Origin: Candidatus Saccharibacteria bacterium oral taxon 488
GTDB taxonomy: Bacteria; Patescibacteriota; Saccharimonadia; Saccharimonadales; Saccharimonadaceae
Assembly: GCA_005697215.1 (NCBI GenBank)
Contig: CP040003.1
Coordinates: 372,001 to 436,000 of the forward strand
Reading direction: 5' to 3'
DNA length: 64,000 nt
The position numbers and the translations under genes are program-made. Positions 26,293-35,000 of the stretch are shown one piece after another. The stretch's first letter is position 1. Every line of letters starts with the position of its first letter. Under the pieces are notes generated by a model. That model worked only from the letters and a program-made list of their open reading frames with translations, ran no database searches and was not told the origin of the DNA.

Positions 26293-27504
26293 ATGAGAAT
26301 TTTGATGCTAGGGTGGGAGCTTCCTCCGCACAATTGTGGCGGCCTTGGTGTGGCGTGTTACCAGATGTCAAAGGCGCTGGCAGCGCATGGTATTGCTATT
26401 GATTTTGTCGTGCCCTACTCGGCCGAGCATCCGAATATTACCCATATGAACATTTACGCGGCCTCGCCGCTACCGCCGGGTTATCATGATCTCGGGGCGT
26501 ATGATCACGGGGTCGCACCAGAAGTCGAGGATACGGATGGGCACGAACTTGAACCGATGCGTCGGTTGCAGCGCCGCTATGGCAAGTTTGTCAGGCAGTT
26601 CGCTCGGATGTATCCACCGGACGCCATTCATGCTCACGACTGGCTGACGATGGAGGCCGGCGTGATCGCCAAGGAGGTGTCGGGTGCTCCGTTGATTGTT
26701 CATGTGCATGCTACTGAGTTTGATCGCTCGGGTGAGCATTCGGGTAATCCCTTGGTGCATGAGATTGAACAGCAGGGGCTGATGATGGCAGATCGAATTA
26801 TCGCGGTTAGCCGTATCACCAAGGATATGATTGTCAAGAATTATCACATCCCGCCAGATAAAGTTGAGGTGGTATATAATGCGATTGACCTGGCTGACCT
26901 GCCGCCGCATGAGTACGATACGACAACATATAAATACCTCGAGGATCTCAAGACTGACGGCTATACCATCGTCGGTGCGTTGACACGGCTGACGGTGCAG
27001 AAAGGACTGACCTATTTTGTGCGGGCGGCAGCCAGAGCGCTAGAGCGCTACGACAAGATCGCATTTTTGCTATCGGGCGATGGTGAGCAGCGGGATGAAT
27101 TGGTGGCGTTAGCCGCGCGGCTGGGTGTGAGCGACCGGGTGATTTTCACTGGTTTTGTTCGTGGCAAGCAGTGGCGCGATGCCTACTATCTAATTGATAT
27201 ATTCATCATGAGTTCGGTGTCAGAACCGTTTGGGCTGACGGCGCTGGAAGCGGCGCATCACGATACGGCGCTACTCATCAGTCAGCAATCGGGTGTTGGC
27301 GAGGTACTCCATAACATCATGCGGTTTGACTACTGGGATGTTGATAAGCTGGCAGATGAGATCGTCAATATTGCGCGCTCGCCAGGCCTGCAATCGGCAT
27401 TAAAGCGTAATGTCAAGGATGAATACGCTCGGCTGTCGTGGCAGGATGCTGCGGAGCGGTGCGTCGCGCTGTATCAAGCATCAGCCGAAAGGAGGTGGGC
27501 ATGA
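26293..27504 (+). CDS. GT4-family glycosyltransferase, glycogen-synthase-like
   Basis: 403 residues, GT-B fold. The N-terminal domain begins MRILMLGWELPPHNCGGLGVACYQM, typical of ADP/UDP-glucose-using synthases. AHDWLTMEAG and VHATEFDRSG follow. The C-terminal domain has GALTRLTVQKGL and the nucleotide-binding SVSEPFGLTALEAAH segment. It heads an operon with GH57 and GH15 genes (ATGA and TGATG overlaps), so the product is probably an alpha-glucan. TATACT lies 9 nt before the ATG. Confidence 0.85.
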   Translation: MRILMLGWELPPHNCGGLGVACYQMSKALAAHGIAIDFVVPYSAEHPNITHMNIYAASPLPPGYHDLGAYDHGVAPEVEDTDGHELEPMRRLQRRYGKFVRQFARMYPPDAIHAHDWLTMEAGVIAKEVSGAPLIVHVHATEFDRSGEHSGNPLVHEIEQQGLMMADRIIAVSRITKDMIVKNYHIPPDKVEVVYNAIDLADLPPHEYDTTTYKYLEDLKTDGYTIVGALTRLTVQKGLTYFVRAAARALERYDKIAFLLSGDGEQRDELVALAARLGVSDRVIFTGFVRGKQWRDAYYLIDIFIMSSVSEPFGLTALEAAHHDTALLISQQSGVGEVLHNIMRFDYWDVDKLADEIVNIARSPGLQSALKRNVKDEYARLSWQDAAERCVALYQASAERRWA

Positions 27505-28712
27505 GCCGAGGCATCACCCTCTATCTCCACGTACATCAGCCGTGGCGGGTGCGGCGGTATAGTATTTTTGATGTGGCGACGCGGCATGATTATTTCGAGA
27601 CCAATGATTCAGCCCAAAACAACGAGTTAATTTTTCATAAAGTCGCCGAGAAGTCGTATCTACGGATGAATGCCCTGTTGGAGGAGCTACTCAGGCGGCA
27701 TCGTGATTTCAAGCTGTCGCTGAGCATTAGCGGCGTGTTCCTTGAGCAAGCGGAGCGCTTTAACCCAGCGGTGATTGAGAGCTTTAAGCGGCTGGTTGTC
27801 ACTGGCAAGGTCGAATTATTATCAAGCCCATATCATCATAGCCTGGCGTTCTTTTATTCGCGACCCGAGTTTGAGGAGCAAATTTGCCGTCACCGCCAGA
27901 AGCTGCACCAGCTGTTTGGCGTCGAGACCACGGTGCTCGCCAATACCGAGCTAGCGTATAACAACGACCTCGCTAAGTGGGCGGAGACGGCTGGCTTTAG
28001 CGGCGTGCTGGCCGAGGGTTGGGATGACGTGCTGGATTGGCGCAGCCCGAATTATGTCTATCGGCCGGTTGGCACGGACAAGATTGGACTGCTGCTCAAG
28101 AATTATCGCCTGAGTGACGATATCGCTTTTCGGTTTAGTAATCGGTCGTGGGCGGGCTGGCCACTGACGGCGGAAAAATATCGGACGTGGCTGATGGAGG
28201 CGACGGCCGAGGCGCCGCTGGTTAATTTGTTCATGGATTATGAAACCTTTGGCGAGCATCAGTGGTCGGATAGCGGTATTTTTAGCTTTTTTGATCAATT
28301 TGTTGCCTCGTGGCTTGGGGTTAGTGGTAATACCTTTTATACGGTGTCGGAAGCGCTGGCGGCCCATCAGCCGGTTGGCGAGATCAGCATGCCAGAGACG
28401 GTGACCTGGGCGGATAGCGAGCGCGATTTGACAGCGTGGAATGGCAATGACTTGCAGAAGGAGGCGCTGCGGTATCTGTACGAGCTGGAGGATGATGTAC
28501 TGAGGAGTGGCGATGAGCAGCTGATCACTGACTGGCGGCGACTGCAGTCGTCTGATCATTTTTACTATATGTGCACCAAGTGGTTTACCGACGGCGACGT
28601 CCACGCCTATTTCAGCCCGTATGATTCGCCGTACGAGGCCTTCCTCTATTATGTCAACGCAATTCGCGATGTGCGCTGGCGGCTGAGCGCGCATCGGTAC
28701 GAGAGATTTTGA
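27501..28712 (+). CDS. GH57 family alpha-glucan hydrolase/branching-type enzyme
   Basis: 403 residues. GH57 conserved regions are visible: LYLHVHQPWR (region 1), FSGVLAEGWDDVL (before region 3) and LFMDYETFGEH (region 4, containing the likely catalytic Asp). The nucleophile Glu is probably in TVLANTELAYNND. AAAGGAGG lies before the ATG at 27501, which overlaps the end of the GT4 gene. GH57 covers amylases and branching enzymes, and the sequence does not settle which. Confidence 0.88.
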   Translation: MSRGITLYLHVHQPWRVRRYSIFDVATRHDYFETNDSAQNNELIFHKVAEKSYLRMNALLEELLRRHRDFKLSLSISGVFLEQAERFNPAVIESFKRLVVTGKVELLSSPYHHSLAFFYSRPEFEEQICRHRQKLHQLFGVETTVLANTELAYNNDLAKWAETAGFSGVLAEGWDDVLDWRSPNYVYRPVGTDKIGLLLKNYRLSDDIAFRFSNRSWAGWPLTAEKYRTWLMEATAEAPLVNLFMDYETFGEHQWSDSGIFSFFDQFVASWLGVSGNTFYTVSEALAAHQPVGEISMPETVTWADSERDLTAWNGNDLQKEALRYLYELEDDVLRSGDEQLITDWRRLQSSDHFYYMCTKWFTDGDVHAYFSPYDSPYEAFLYYVNAIRDVRWRLSAHRYERF

Positions 28713-30436
28713 TGTCGGTGCTACTAGCAAATGGCAGGTTGGCGGTTGAGCTTGATCAATTTGGTCGAGTGGGTTCGCTGTCGTTCCCGCACGTTGGCCG
28801 CGAAGTCCAGAACCATCAAGCCGTGCATCGAATCGGCGTGTGGGTGGACGGCGAGTTTTCGTGGATTGATGATGGCGCGTGGCGGCTGACGATGCGACTG
28901 CCGCAGGGGGCGCTGGTGGCGCACACGGTGTTCAAGCATGAGCGGCTGGGGTTGGTGCTGGAGTGCGATGATTTTGTCGATAGCAAGGTTAATGTATTTG
29001 GTCGTAATATTCACGTGGTTAATCTGCGGACTGAGACACGTGAGGTGAGGTTGTTTTTGCATCAGGCGTTCCAGCTATACGATGATGGTCAAGCGATTGA
29101 TACGGCGCAGTATGTCGAGGCCTCGCGGGCGCTGCTACATTATCGTGGGCGGCGGGCGTTTGCTGTTGGCCTGCGGGCATTTGATGGGCGTGATTTCGAT
29201 CGGTGGACGGTCGGGCGATTTGGCGCTGGCCTTGATGGAGCGTGGCGTGACGGGGAGGATGGCGAACTAGCGGGCTGTCCGCATGAGTATGGCATGACCG
29301 ACTCGGTGCTGGGCTGCTCGCTGCGACTAGCGGCGTTGGCGTCGGATCGCTGCACTTACTGGTTGGCGGCGGGGAAGTCGATCAAGGAGGCATTGGGGCT
29401 ACATGAAAAGACACGCGGTGTTGGGCTGGTACGGAGCTTGGCGAGGACGACGGATTTTTGGCACAAGTGGCTGAGTCCCGGTTTTCGCGCGGCCCAGAAA
29501 TTACCGCTACCACACCGTAAGGCCTTTATTAATTCCCTGTTGACACTGCGAGCCCACGTGGATGAGCACGGGCTGATACTGACTGATGGTTCAGCCGGCA
29601 ATTGTCGTCTGCGCGACGCGGCGTTCGCGCTGTGGCCATTAATCCGGCTGGGGTATGGCAATGAGGCGGCGATGTTTTTCGAAGCTTGCCGGCGGATATT
29701 TGAGACTGATGGCTACTTTGCGCCAGCGTATTATACGGATGGTGAGCCGGTGGCGACTGATACTGCGTGGCGTCAAGACCGGCCGCCAATGCGCTTGAGG
29801 GACGCGGCGGCGGTACTATTTATCTTCTGTCAATTTGCAACGTCGCGAGTTGGCGCGGAACGCTCGCGGCAGCTATATCAATCGGTGGCCGCCAAGGTAG
29901 CGACATTTTTGACGGATAATTGGGACAATCCAGCGGCAGACGACGACGCGGCGTTCGTTTGGCAGCTGTCGCGTGCGGCACTGGAGCAAGCGAGCGAACT
30001 CGCGCAGCAGCATGACGACCCAGCCAATGCGGTGCAGTGGCGAACCTGCGCTGACGATATTAGCACGCAGCTAGCGGGGCGTGATGCTGATGAGGTGACG
30101 ATGGATGCGGTATATGCTGCCTATATGTTCGGTGTTGAGAGTGAGGCCTATCAGACCAAGCGATTGGTTAGTGAGGCGACACAAACATTAGCGGCGGTTG
30201 ACGGTCTGTTCAAGCGACGGGCGGATGATCCAGATAGTAGCGTGGTCGCTAGTTTGTGGCTAGCGCAATATTATATCGAGACGGGAGAGCTGGTGCGAGC
30301 AGAGCGAATCGTTGACTTGATCCGTGAGCGGCGCATTATGAAAACTGGCGTGGTGAATGAGCATAGCGCGTCGTCGGTGGTAGCTTCGGCTGAATATGTC
30401 AATACCCTGCTTGATATGATCGTGGCGCAGCGCTGA
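28712..30436 (+). CDS. GH15 family glucoamylase/trehalase-like hydrolase
   Basis: 574 residues. An N-terminal beta-sandwich (about 1-250) is followed by an (alpha/alpha)6-type domain with LRDAAFALWPLIRLG, the conserved GH15 segment, and later DSSVVASLWLAQYYIETGEL. It would release glucose from alpha-glucan ends. The ATG at 28712 overlaps the GH57 stop (TGATG). It completes a three-gene glucan unit able to build and break a storage polymer. Confidence 0.85.
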   Translation: MSVLLANGRLAVELDQFGRVGSLSFPHVGREVQNHQAVHRIGVWVDGEFSWIDDGAWRLTMRLPQGALVAHTVFKHERLGLVLECDDFVDSKVNVFGRNIHVVNLRTETREVRLFLHQAFQLYDDGQAIDTAQYVEASRALLHYRGRRAFAVGLRAFDGRDFDRWTVGRFGAGLDGAWRDGEDGELAGCPHEYGMTDSVLGCSLRLAALASDRCTYWLAAGKSIKEALGLHEKTRGVGLVRSLARTTDFWHKWLSPGFRAAQKLPLPHRKAFINSLLTLRAHVDEHGLILTDGSAGNCRLRDAAFALWPLIRLGYGNEAAMFFEACRRIFETDGYFAPAYYTDGEPVATDTAWRQDRPPMRLRDAAAVLFIFCQFATSRVGAERSRQLYQSVAAKVATFLTDNWDNPAADDDAAFVWQLSRAALEQASELAQQHDDPANAVQWRTCADDISTQLAGRDADEVTMDAVYAAYMFGVESEAYQTKRLVSEATQTLAAVDGLFKRRADDPDSSVVASLWLAQYYIETGELVRAERIVDLIRERRIMKTGVVNEHSASSVVASAEYVNTLLDMIVAQR

Positions 30437-30494
30437 GGTCGGCGCATGAAAATTAAACCGGCCTGCTGATTTGGTCATTTGTGTTGCAAATAAA

Positions 30495-30519
30495 AAACCA
30501 CCCCTGTCTGAGGGGTGAT
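30495..30519 (-). terminator. rpmG terminator
   Basis: CACCCC and GGGGTG form the stem. On the minus strand GGTTTTTTATTT follows. It lies in the convergent gap between the GH15 gene and rpmG. Confidence 0.8.
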
Positions 30520-30534
30520 TCTCGCTTGATGTCA

Positions 30535-30759
30535 TTAGCCCTTACGCGGCTTGACTTCGTTGCGGCCGAGGTTTTTCTTGGTCTCGGTGTAGGTTGCGTG
30601 CTGGCGGGCTACTGGATCGTACTTTCGGAGCGTCAGCTTGCCCTGCCCTTTTGTGGTACGGTTTTGGGTGTTGACCGTGGTGTAGTACGTGCGGTGGCCG
30701 CTCAAATTACTGACCAAACCAATCAACTTCCGCTTCGTGTTCTTCTTCTTCTTTGCCAT
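30535..30759 (-). CDS. rpmG: 50S ribosomal protein L33, Cys-free and long
   Basis: 74 residues, against about 50 in most bacteria. The recognisable L33 core is LIGLVSNLSGHRTYYTTVNTQNRT followed by LTLRKYDPVARQHATYTETK. No cysteine is present, so this is the zinc-independent form. A basic C-terminal stretch (NLGRNEVKPRKG) is extra. It stands alone with its own terminator. Confidence 0.88.
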   Translation of the reverse strand: MAKKKKNTKRKLIGLVSNLSGHRTYYTTVNTQNRTTKGQGKLTLRKYDPVARQHATYTETKKNLGRNEVKPRKG

Positions 30760-30860
30760 CTCTTTACTCGTTACGTTTATTTACAATCTTGACCGATTAT
30801 AGCACAGATAATTAGGAAACGCTAGGGGTGCTGACAAGGAAAATTACTCCTGCCCCTAAG

Positions 30861-31532
30861 CTAATACCAGCGTACCATCTCATCAAGTGGCCGGCGGCTG
30901 CGCGGGTGTGGCTGGTCGCTACGACTGGCGTAGCCGAGCGCTAGCATGAGAACCGGCAGATCTTTGGCTGGGTCAATGAGCTGGTGGGCTGTCAGTACCT
31001 CTGTCGCTTGATCAATGGCAAATCCCTCAATCGGACACGAGTCAATCCCCCGCTCCGCTGCCACCAGCATGGCAAAGCCGAGGGCGATGTACGCCTGGTG
31101 CGCTGACCACTGGTGCAGCCCGTCAGGCGCGTCCATCAGCTTGAAATCTTTCTTGGCCCACTGCTTCCAGAAGGTCTTGTAGGCGGTGCGCTCGACCAGA
31201 TTCATTTCTTTTACGTCCTGGAGCACGTGATCGATGTGGCCATCAAGCGCCTCGGTCGTCTTGGCGGTAAAAATGAGGAAATGGCTGGCATCGAAGCGCG
31301 GCTTATTAATCGGTGCGCATTTTTTCAGATCCTGGCGCAGCTGTTGATCTTGGGCGACGATGACGTCGAATTGCTCAAAACCGTACGAGGTTGGCGTGAG
31401 GCGAATTGCCTCAAGGATTAGCTCCATATCCTGGTCAGAGATCTTTTTATCAGCATCAAATTTCTTGCAGGCATGGCGAAAGTCCAGTGCTTTGGTAATT
31501 TCCGCTGCTGAAATGGTTGGTTTGCTGGTCAT
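30861..31532 (-). CDS. nitroreductase family protein (NfsB-like)
   Basis: 223 residues. FRHACKKFDADKKISDQDMELILEAIRLTPTSYGFEQFDVIV is the FMN-binding N-terminal part, and the C-terminal part holds AAERGIDSCPIEGF and LPVLMLALGY. It would be a flavin-dependent NAD(P)H oxidoreductase for quinones or nitro compounds. GAGG precedes the ATG, which overlaps the stop of the AlkD-like gene. Confidence 0.88.
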   Translation of the reverse strand: MTSKPTISAAEITKALDFRHACKKFDADKKISDQDMELILEAIRLTPTSYGFEQFDVIVAQDQQLRQDLKKCAPINKPRFDASHFLIFTAKTTEALDGHIDHVLQDVKEMNLVERTAYKTFWKQWAKKDFKLMDAPDGLHQWSAHQAYIALGFAMLVAAERGIDSCPIEGFAIDQATEVLTAHQLIDPAKDLPVLMLALGYASRSDQPHPRSRRPLDEMVRWY

Positions 31533-32227
31533 TGGCGTCCTCCTTTTTGTTGCCTAATGATACGTTGCTCTTTGGGTGTGAATCGCCGTGATTCGCGCAT
31601 TTTTTGGTAAGCTTTGTTGCGCGTCCAGGCGTCGATATGCTCGTTTTCTAATTCAGCCAGCGTCAGCTCAAAAAAGTGTACCGCCGCCGTCGCATACAGC
31701 CAGGCCAGCGACATTTTGGCATAATAGCCGTCGTGTTTAACGTTTCGCAGCACTGCGAAAACCTGATCGATGTGTGCTTCGTCTAGGAAATTAGTCATCA
31801 AAGAAATTACGCCGTAGCGCACTGTAAATTCAGCTTCGCTTTGTAGGCATTCTAGTGCAAAATACCACCACAGCTCGCCGGCAAAGCGCCGCTTTTTCTC
31901 GACAAATATATCAATATGCGCCCACGAGTCAACAAGTGGCAGGTAGTGCTTAGCTAAGTCAATCGCCGCCCGATCATCAAGCCGAGCGTGCGTGATCAGC
32001 AGCCCACACAGCAGCATGTAGTCAAATGATTTGTTCTTGGCCGTTAGTAATTTGCTAATGCCTGCTGCGCTCATGTCAGGCGCCAACCTCCTTGCCAACC
32101 GCCGCAAATCCGGCACGCGTACGCCGATGACCGGCATCTTGGTATTGACGATGCGCTTATTAAAGGCGGCGTAGGATTCGTTGTCTTGGGCAAGCGTTTC
32201 GAGTTGGCGCGTGAGGTTGTGAAGCAT
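31529..32227 (-). CDS. AlkD-like DNA alkylation repair protein
   Basis: 232 residues, helical repeat protein. VIGVRVPDLRRLARRLA, VDSWAHIDIFVEKK and YYAKMSLAWLYATAAVHFFE match the HEAT-like DNA glycosylase family that removes positively charged alkylated bases. The conserved WDxxD-type motif appears as SWAHIDIF, so the usual catalytic Asp is in the IDI segment. TATAAT ends 6 nt before the ATG. Confidence 0.85.
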   Translation of the reverse strand: MLHNLTRQLETLAQDNESYAAFNKRIVNTKMPVIGVRVPDLRRLARRLAPDMSAAGISKLLTAKNKSFDYMLLCGLLITHARLDDRAAIDLAKHYLPLVDSWAHIDIFVEKKRRFAGELWWYFALECLQSEAEFTVRYGVISLMTNFLDEAHIDQVFAVLRNVKHDGYYAKMSLAWLYATAAVHFFELTLAELENEHIDAWTRNKAYQKMRESRRFTPKEQRIIRQQKGGRQ

Positions 32228-32241
32228 ATGTTTATTATAAC

Positions 32242-32760
32242 CTATAGGTGGCGCATTGCTAACGCTGCTTCCACCGTTTCGGCAAAACCCGGCATGAGCT
32301 TCATCTTGGGAACTTCTTCGAGATTAAACCAGGTAGCGGATTTATTTTCCCAATTAAGCCGGGGCGTAACGGTACTTGCCAGTTCAACGAGGATAGCAAC
32401 AACGTGCCATTCACGATCTAGTTGCTGGTCAATCTGTACAAATGGCTGGCTGAGCTTCATATTGATAATATGTTGCTTTGAAATGCCGATCTCTTCGGCT
32501 AGTTCACCATACGCGATGTCTTCGATGCTAAGGTTAGGGTTGTCGATAAAACCGGATATGCCGTTAATCAGCTCCGGATAGGCGATAACCTCAGCGCTGC
32601 GTTTAGTCAGGAGGACTTGATCGCCCGAGACAACAACACAGTTTAACACAAAACACACACGTTCATCAGTATAGTTAACCCGCCCATCTTCAAAACGTGG
32701 ATAATCAGCCGTAAGGTCGCGAATGTGTTGCATGTAGGCGGCAGACGATTGCTTATCCAT
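32242..32760 (-). CDS. NUDIX hydrolase
   Basis: 172 residues. The NUDIX fold is recognisable from VLLTKRSAEVIAYPELINGISGFID and the helix GELAEEIGIS, which keeps the metal-binding EE pair. The usual Arg of the box (REUxEE) is Gly here and the upstream Glu is shifted, so the box is imperfect. The start at 32760 replaces a longer reading that would run into the tRNA gene. Substrate unknown. Confidence 0.75.
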   Translation of the reverse strand: MDKQSSAAYMQHIRDLTADYPRFEDGRVNYTDERVCFVLNCVVVSGDQVLLTKRSAEVIAYPELINGISGFIDNPNLSIEDIAYGELAEEIGISKQHIINMKLSQPFVQIDQQLDREWHVVAILVELASTVTPRLNWENKSATWFNLEEVPKMKLMPGFAETVEAALAMRHL

Positions 32761-32789
32761 GTTTAGTACAAATAATCTAAAAATTAAAA

Positions 32790-32865
32790 TGGAGCCACGA
32801 TCGGGGCTTGAACCCGAGACCTCATCCTTACCATGGATGCGCTCTACCAACTGAGCTATCGCGGC
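32790..32865 (-). tRNA. tRNA-Thr (GGT anticodon)
   Basis: Acceptor GCCGCGA pairs with TCGTGGC (one G-T). The anticodon stem is CATCC/GGATG with loop ATGGTAA, giving anticodon GGT. T arm CGGG TTCAAGC CCCG is present, and CCA is encoded. The NUDIX gene follows 30 nt downstream and may share its transcript. Confidence 0.94.
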
Positions 32866-32969
32866 ATTACACCATCGCCTGCGGTATGCGCTCTACGTAT
32901 GTTCACGTTTCACGCGTAGAAGCTATCGCGACACACCGCTACGTCCGAAAACGGCGCGGCAACATTCGT

Positions 32970-32997
32970 ATTGTACCATATTCACGTGGCCGTGCAA
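32970..32997 (-). promoter_or_regulatory. promoter upstream of tRNA-Thr(GGT)
   Basis: TTGCAC (32997-32992) and TACAAT (32975-32970) are 16 nt apart, with TGG before the -10. A leader of about 100 nt without a gene separates it from the tRNA. Confidence 0.55.
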
Positions 32998-33016
32998 AGA
33001 CGATGGCGTTCTCAGA

Positions 33017-33613
33017 CTACTTCTCTGCCTCGACCTGATCTGGCTTGTCGGCGGCTTCAGGGGTGGTCGGCGCAGTCGTTTCTTTGGGCTCTTTTTTGTG
33101 CGCTGTCGGCTTGTTGGCTTTGGCTGAGTCAAACTCAGATTCGATTTCGCTAAGCACGTAGCCCATAGCGGCGACCAGGGCGATGGCGACAACTCCGCTC
33201 GCAACGTCGTAGTAATGAGTGAAGAAGCTGAGAATAAAGGTGACAACGGTGGCAAGGAACGTAACGACAATGCCAGCGGTAGTAAAGAGCCAGCCTCGGG
33301 TTTGCTTGCGTCGTAGCGGTGAGATGGCCAGTCCGAAGAGGACAATTTCGGTGATCGCAAAGATCAGCGTGATGATCTGCTGCAAGCGGATGATGGCGAT
33401 ATTTGGTACAAATATGGCGACGCCAAAGAGGGAGATATGATCAGCTTGTGACAGTAATGACAGGGCTGAGGTTAGCGACAAGGCAGCCACCACTGCCAGC
33501 AGTGCGGCGACAATCCAGAGGTTGTCGGCGACCGCTTGGCGCGATTGCTTGGACATGCGTGGTAATGGTTTATAGAGTGCTTTGAGTGTTTTGGCAAATG
33601 GAAATCGTTTCAT
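33017..33613 (-). CDS. hypothetical membrane protein, 198 aa
   Basis: Four predicted helices: about residues 30-52, 62-90, 95-125 and 130-150. A charged C-terminal tail (Lys/Glu/Thr/Pro-rich, about 45 residues) ends TPEAADKPDQVEAEK. No recognised domain. TATTAT lies 6 nt before the ATG, suggesting leaderless expression. The neighbouring gene at 33650 is also a small membrane protein, and the two may work together. Confidence 0.6.
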   Translation of the reverse strand: MKRFPFAKTLKALYKPLPRMSKQSRQAVADNLWIVAALLAVVAALSLTSALSLLSQADHISLFGVAIFVPNIAIIRLQQIITLIFAITEIVLFGLAISPLRRKQTRGWLFTTAGIVVTFLATVVTFILSFFTHYYDVASGVVAIALVAAMGYVLSEIESEFDSAKANKPTAHKKEPKETTAPTTPEAADKPDQVEAEK

Positions 33614-33649
33614 GATTTGATAATAGCATGTCGGGCGGCGGCGAGCAAC

Positions 33650-33949
33650 TCAGCGTGAAGTACGGGTAGATTTTGTGGTGCGCGCTCGGGTTGGCTTGGC
33701 TGGCCGTGGCAAGCGCGGTGCAATGATGGCGTCCAGTACCGTCCAGGCGACGCTATTGACCAAGAAGACCACGCCGACGATACCGGCGATTGAGGCAGCT
33801 AGGTGTGCGGCTGAATTACTGATCAGGATTAGCCCGCCGCCGACAGTCAAGCTGATGATGGCTAGGGCGACATAGGCCTGCTGCAGTTTGAGGCGCTGAT
33901 TTTTCTGCTCGTTCCAAGTGATCAGTCCTCGCTTAATAAGCTCTAACAT
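33650..33949 (-). CDS. small membrane protein, 99 aa
   Basis: A short basic N-terminus (MLELIKRGLITWNEQKNQRL) is followed by two predicted helices (about 25-44 and 50-72) and a basic tail of about 20 residues (RLPRPAKPTRARTTKSTRTSR in part). The ATG at 33949 is 7 nt after TATAAT, with TTGACT 17 nt further upstream, which excludes the longer reading into the tRNA-Tyr region. Function unknown. Confidence 0.6.
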   Translation of the reverse strand: MLELIKRGLITWNEQKNQRLKLQQAYVALAIISLTVGGGLILISNSAAHLAASIAGIVGVVFLVNSVAWTVLDAIIAPRLPRPAKPTRARTTKSTRTSR

Positions 33950-33956
33950 GCTCGAA

Positions 33957-33985
33957 ATTATAGCATTGTTTACGAGTAAAGTCAA
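33957..33985 (-). promoter_or_regulatory. consensus promoter of the 99-aa membrane protein
   Basis: TTGACT and TATAAT are separated by 17 nt on the minus strand, with TGC before the -10. It is among the closest matches to the sigma70 consensus in the window. The predicted start falls at the ATG. Confidence 0.75.
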
Positions 33986-33989
33986 TAAA

Positions 33990-34009
33990 AGAGCGCCGAC
34001 GGACGCTCT
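33990..34009 (-). terminator. tRNA-Tyr terminator
   Basis: AGAGCG and CGCTCT form the stem with a short GC-rich loop, followed on the minus strand by TTTTATT, after tRNA-Tyr. Confidence 0.75.
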
Positions 34010-34025
34010 CTCTGAAATAACTATT

Positions 34026-34110
34026 TGGTGCCGGAAGTAGGACTCGAACCTACGAAGCCTGACGGCGGGAGATTTACAGTCTCCTGTGATTGCCACTACA
34101 CGATTCCGGC
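34026..34110 (-). tRNA. tRNA-Tyr (GTA anticodon)
   Basis: Acceptor GCCGGAA/TTCCGGC pairs fully. The anticodon stem is GGAGA/TCTCC with loop CTGTAAA, giving GTA. A long variable arm typical of bacterial tRNA-Tyr is present. Discriminator A and encoded CCA. Confidence 0.95.
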
Positions 34111-34173
34111 ATGGAACTTGCTGTACCGCGGCGTCCGCACGTTTTTACACGCTTGGTGCGGGGGCGACGCAAA

Positions 34174-34250
34174 TGGAGCCGATTCAGGGATTCGAACCCA
34201 GGACCTGCTGTTTACAAAACAGCTGCTCTAACCAGCTGAGCTAAATCGGC
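34174..34250 (-). tRNA. tRNA-Thr (TGT anticodon)
   Basis: Acceptor GCCGATT/AATCGGC. The anticodon stem is GCTGT/ACAGC with loop TTTGTAA, giving TGT. T arm CTGGG TTCGAAT CCCTG is present, with encoded CCA. It lies 63 nt upstream of tRNA-Tyr, so the two are likely co-transcribed. Confidence 0.95.
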
Positions 34251-34292
34251 ATCTTGAATGATTGTAGCAAGTTTTGCAGCCCAAGACAAGGT

Positions 34293-34991
34293 CTACATGA
34301 TCACTTTTCGTGATTGTTGCCGCGGCTGGCGTGCCTGCTGAGGGTGGGCTGGGTGCTGCGAATGGCGCGGGGCGGCGGCTGGTTTGTCGGGCGTGAGCAT
34401 GGCCGTGGCGCGCTCGCGAAGCTTGGCGGCTTGTTCGGGCTGCTTGGTGCTGTCGTAGGCTTGAGCGAGTGTGTTCAAGGTGTGCGGCGTCGGTTCAAGC
34501 TCGGCGGCCTTCTCCAGCGCCGCCAGCATTTTCTTGGTGTTGCCTAATTTCTCCTGAACCTTGGCGTAGGCGATGTGCCGGGCGGCATGATTGGCTTCCA
34601 TATCAAGCGCCTGCTCAAATGCCAGCGCCGCCTTGACATAATCTTGCGTCTCGTAGTAAATGAGGCCGACATTGTGCAGGCTCGAGGCGCTCGGCTCGAG
34701 GCTCTGGGCGATTTCAAAACATTCGATGGCGTCCTTGTAGGCGCGCTGCTTGGCGTATAAAATCCCCAGGCGGTTGTAGGCCGTGGCATTTTTCTCATCG
34801 ACGCGCAGGATGGTTAGGAGTGCCTTCTCGGCACGCAGATATTTGTTTTCGCGCAGCGACTCTTGAGCGATGGCCCAGAGCTTATCGAGTTTCTCTGACA
34901 ATTTAACTGGTAAGTTTTGCGCTTCGCCGACTGACGGCTGATACCAAACTGCCCACACCATAACTAGCAGGATAACTAATAATCCAGACAT
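34293..34991 (-). CDS. membrane-anchored TPR protein
   Basis: 232 residues. An N-terminal hydrophobic helix (GLLVILLVMVWAVWY) is followed by about four tetratricopeptide repeats between residues 35 and 190 (NATAYNRLGILYAKQRAYKDA, ASSLHNVGLIYYETQDYVKA), then a Pro/His/Gln-rich tail. It is probably a protein-interaction scaffold at the membrane. Two in-frame ATGs are possible. The second, at 34991, lies 8 nt after TATAAT and is preferred. Confidence 0.8.
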   Translation of the reverse strand: MSGLLVILLVMVWAVWYQPSVGEAQNLPVKLSEKLDKLWAIAQESLRENKYLRAEKALLTILRVDEKNATAYNRLGILYAKQRAYKDAIECFEIAQSLEPSASSLHNVGLIYYETQDYVKAALAFEQALDMEANHAARHIAYAKVQEKLGNTKKMLAALEKAAELEPTPHTLNTLAQAYDSTKQPEQAAKLRERATAMLTPDKPAAAPRHSQHPAHPQQARQPRQQSRKVIM

Positions 34992-35000
34992 ATGCATCCA

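Noticed and set aside
27951..28730. 259-codon ORF antisense to the GH57 gene
   Set aside because: The GH57 motifs on the plus strand are clear, and the antisense product has no recognisable motif.
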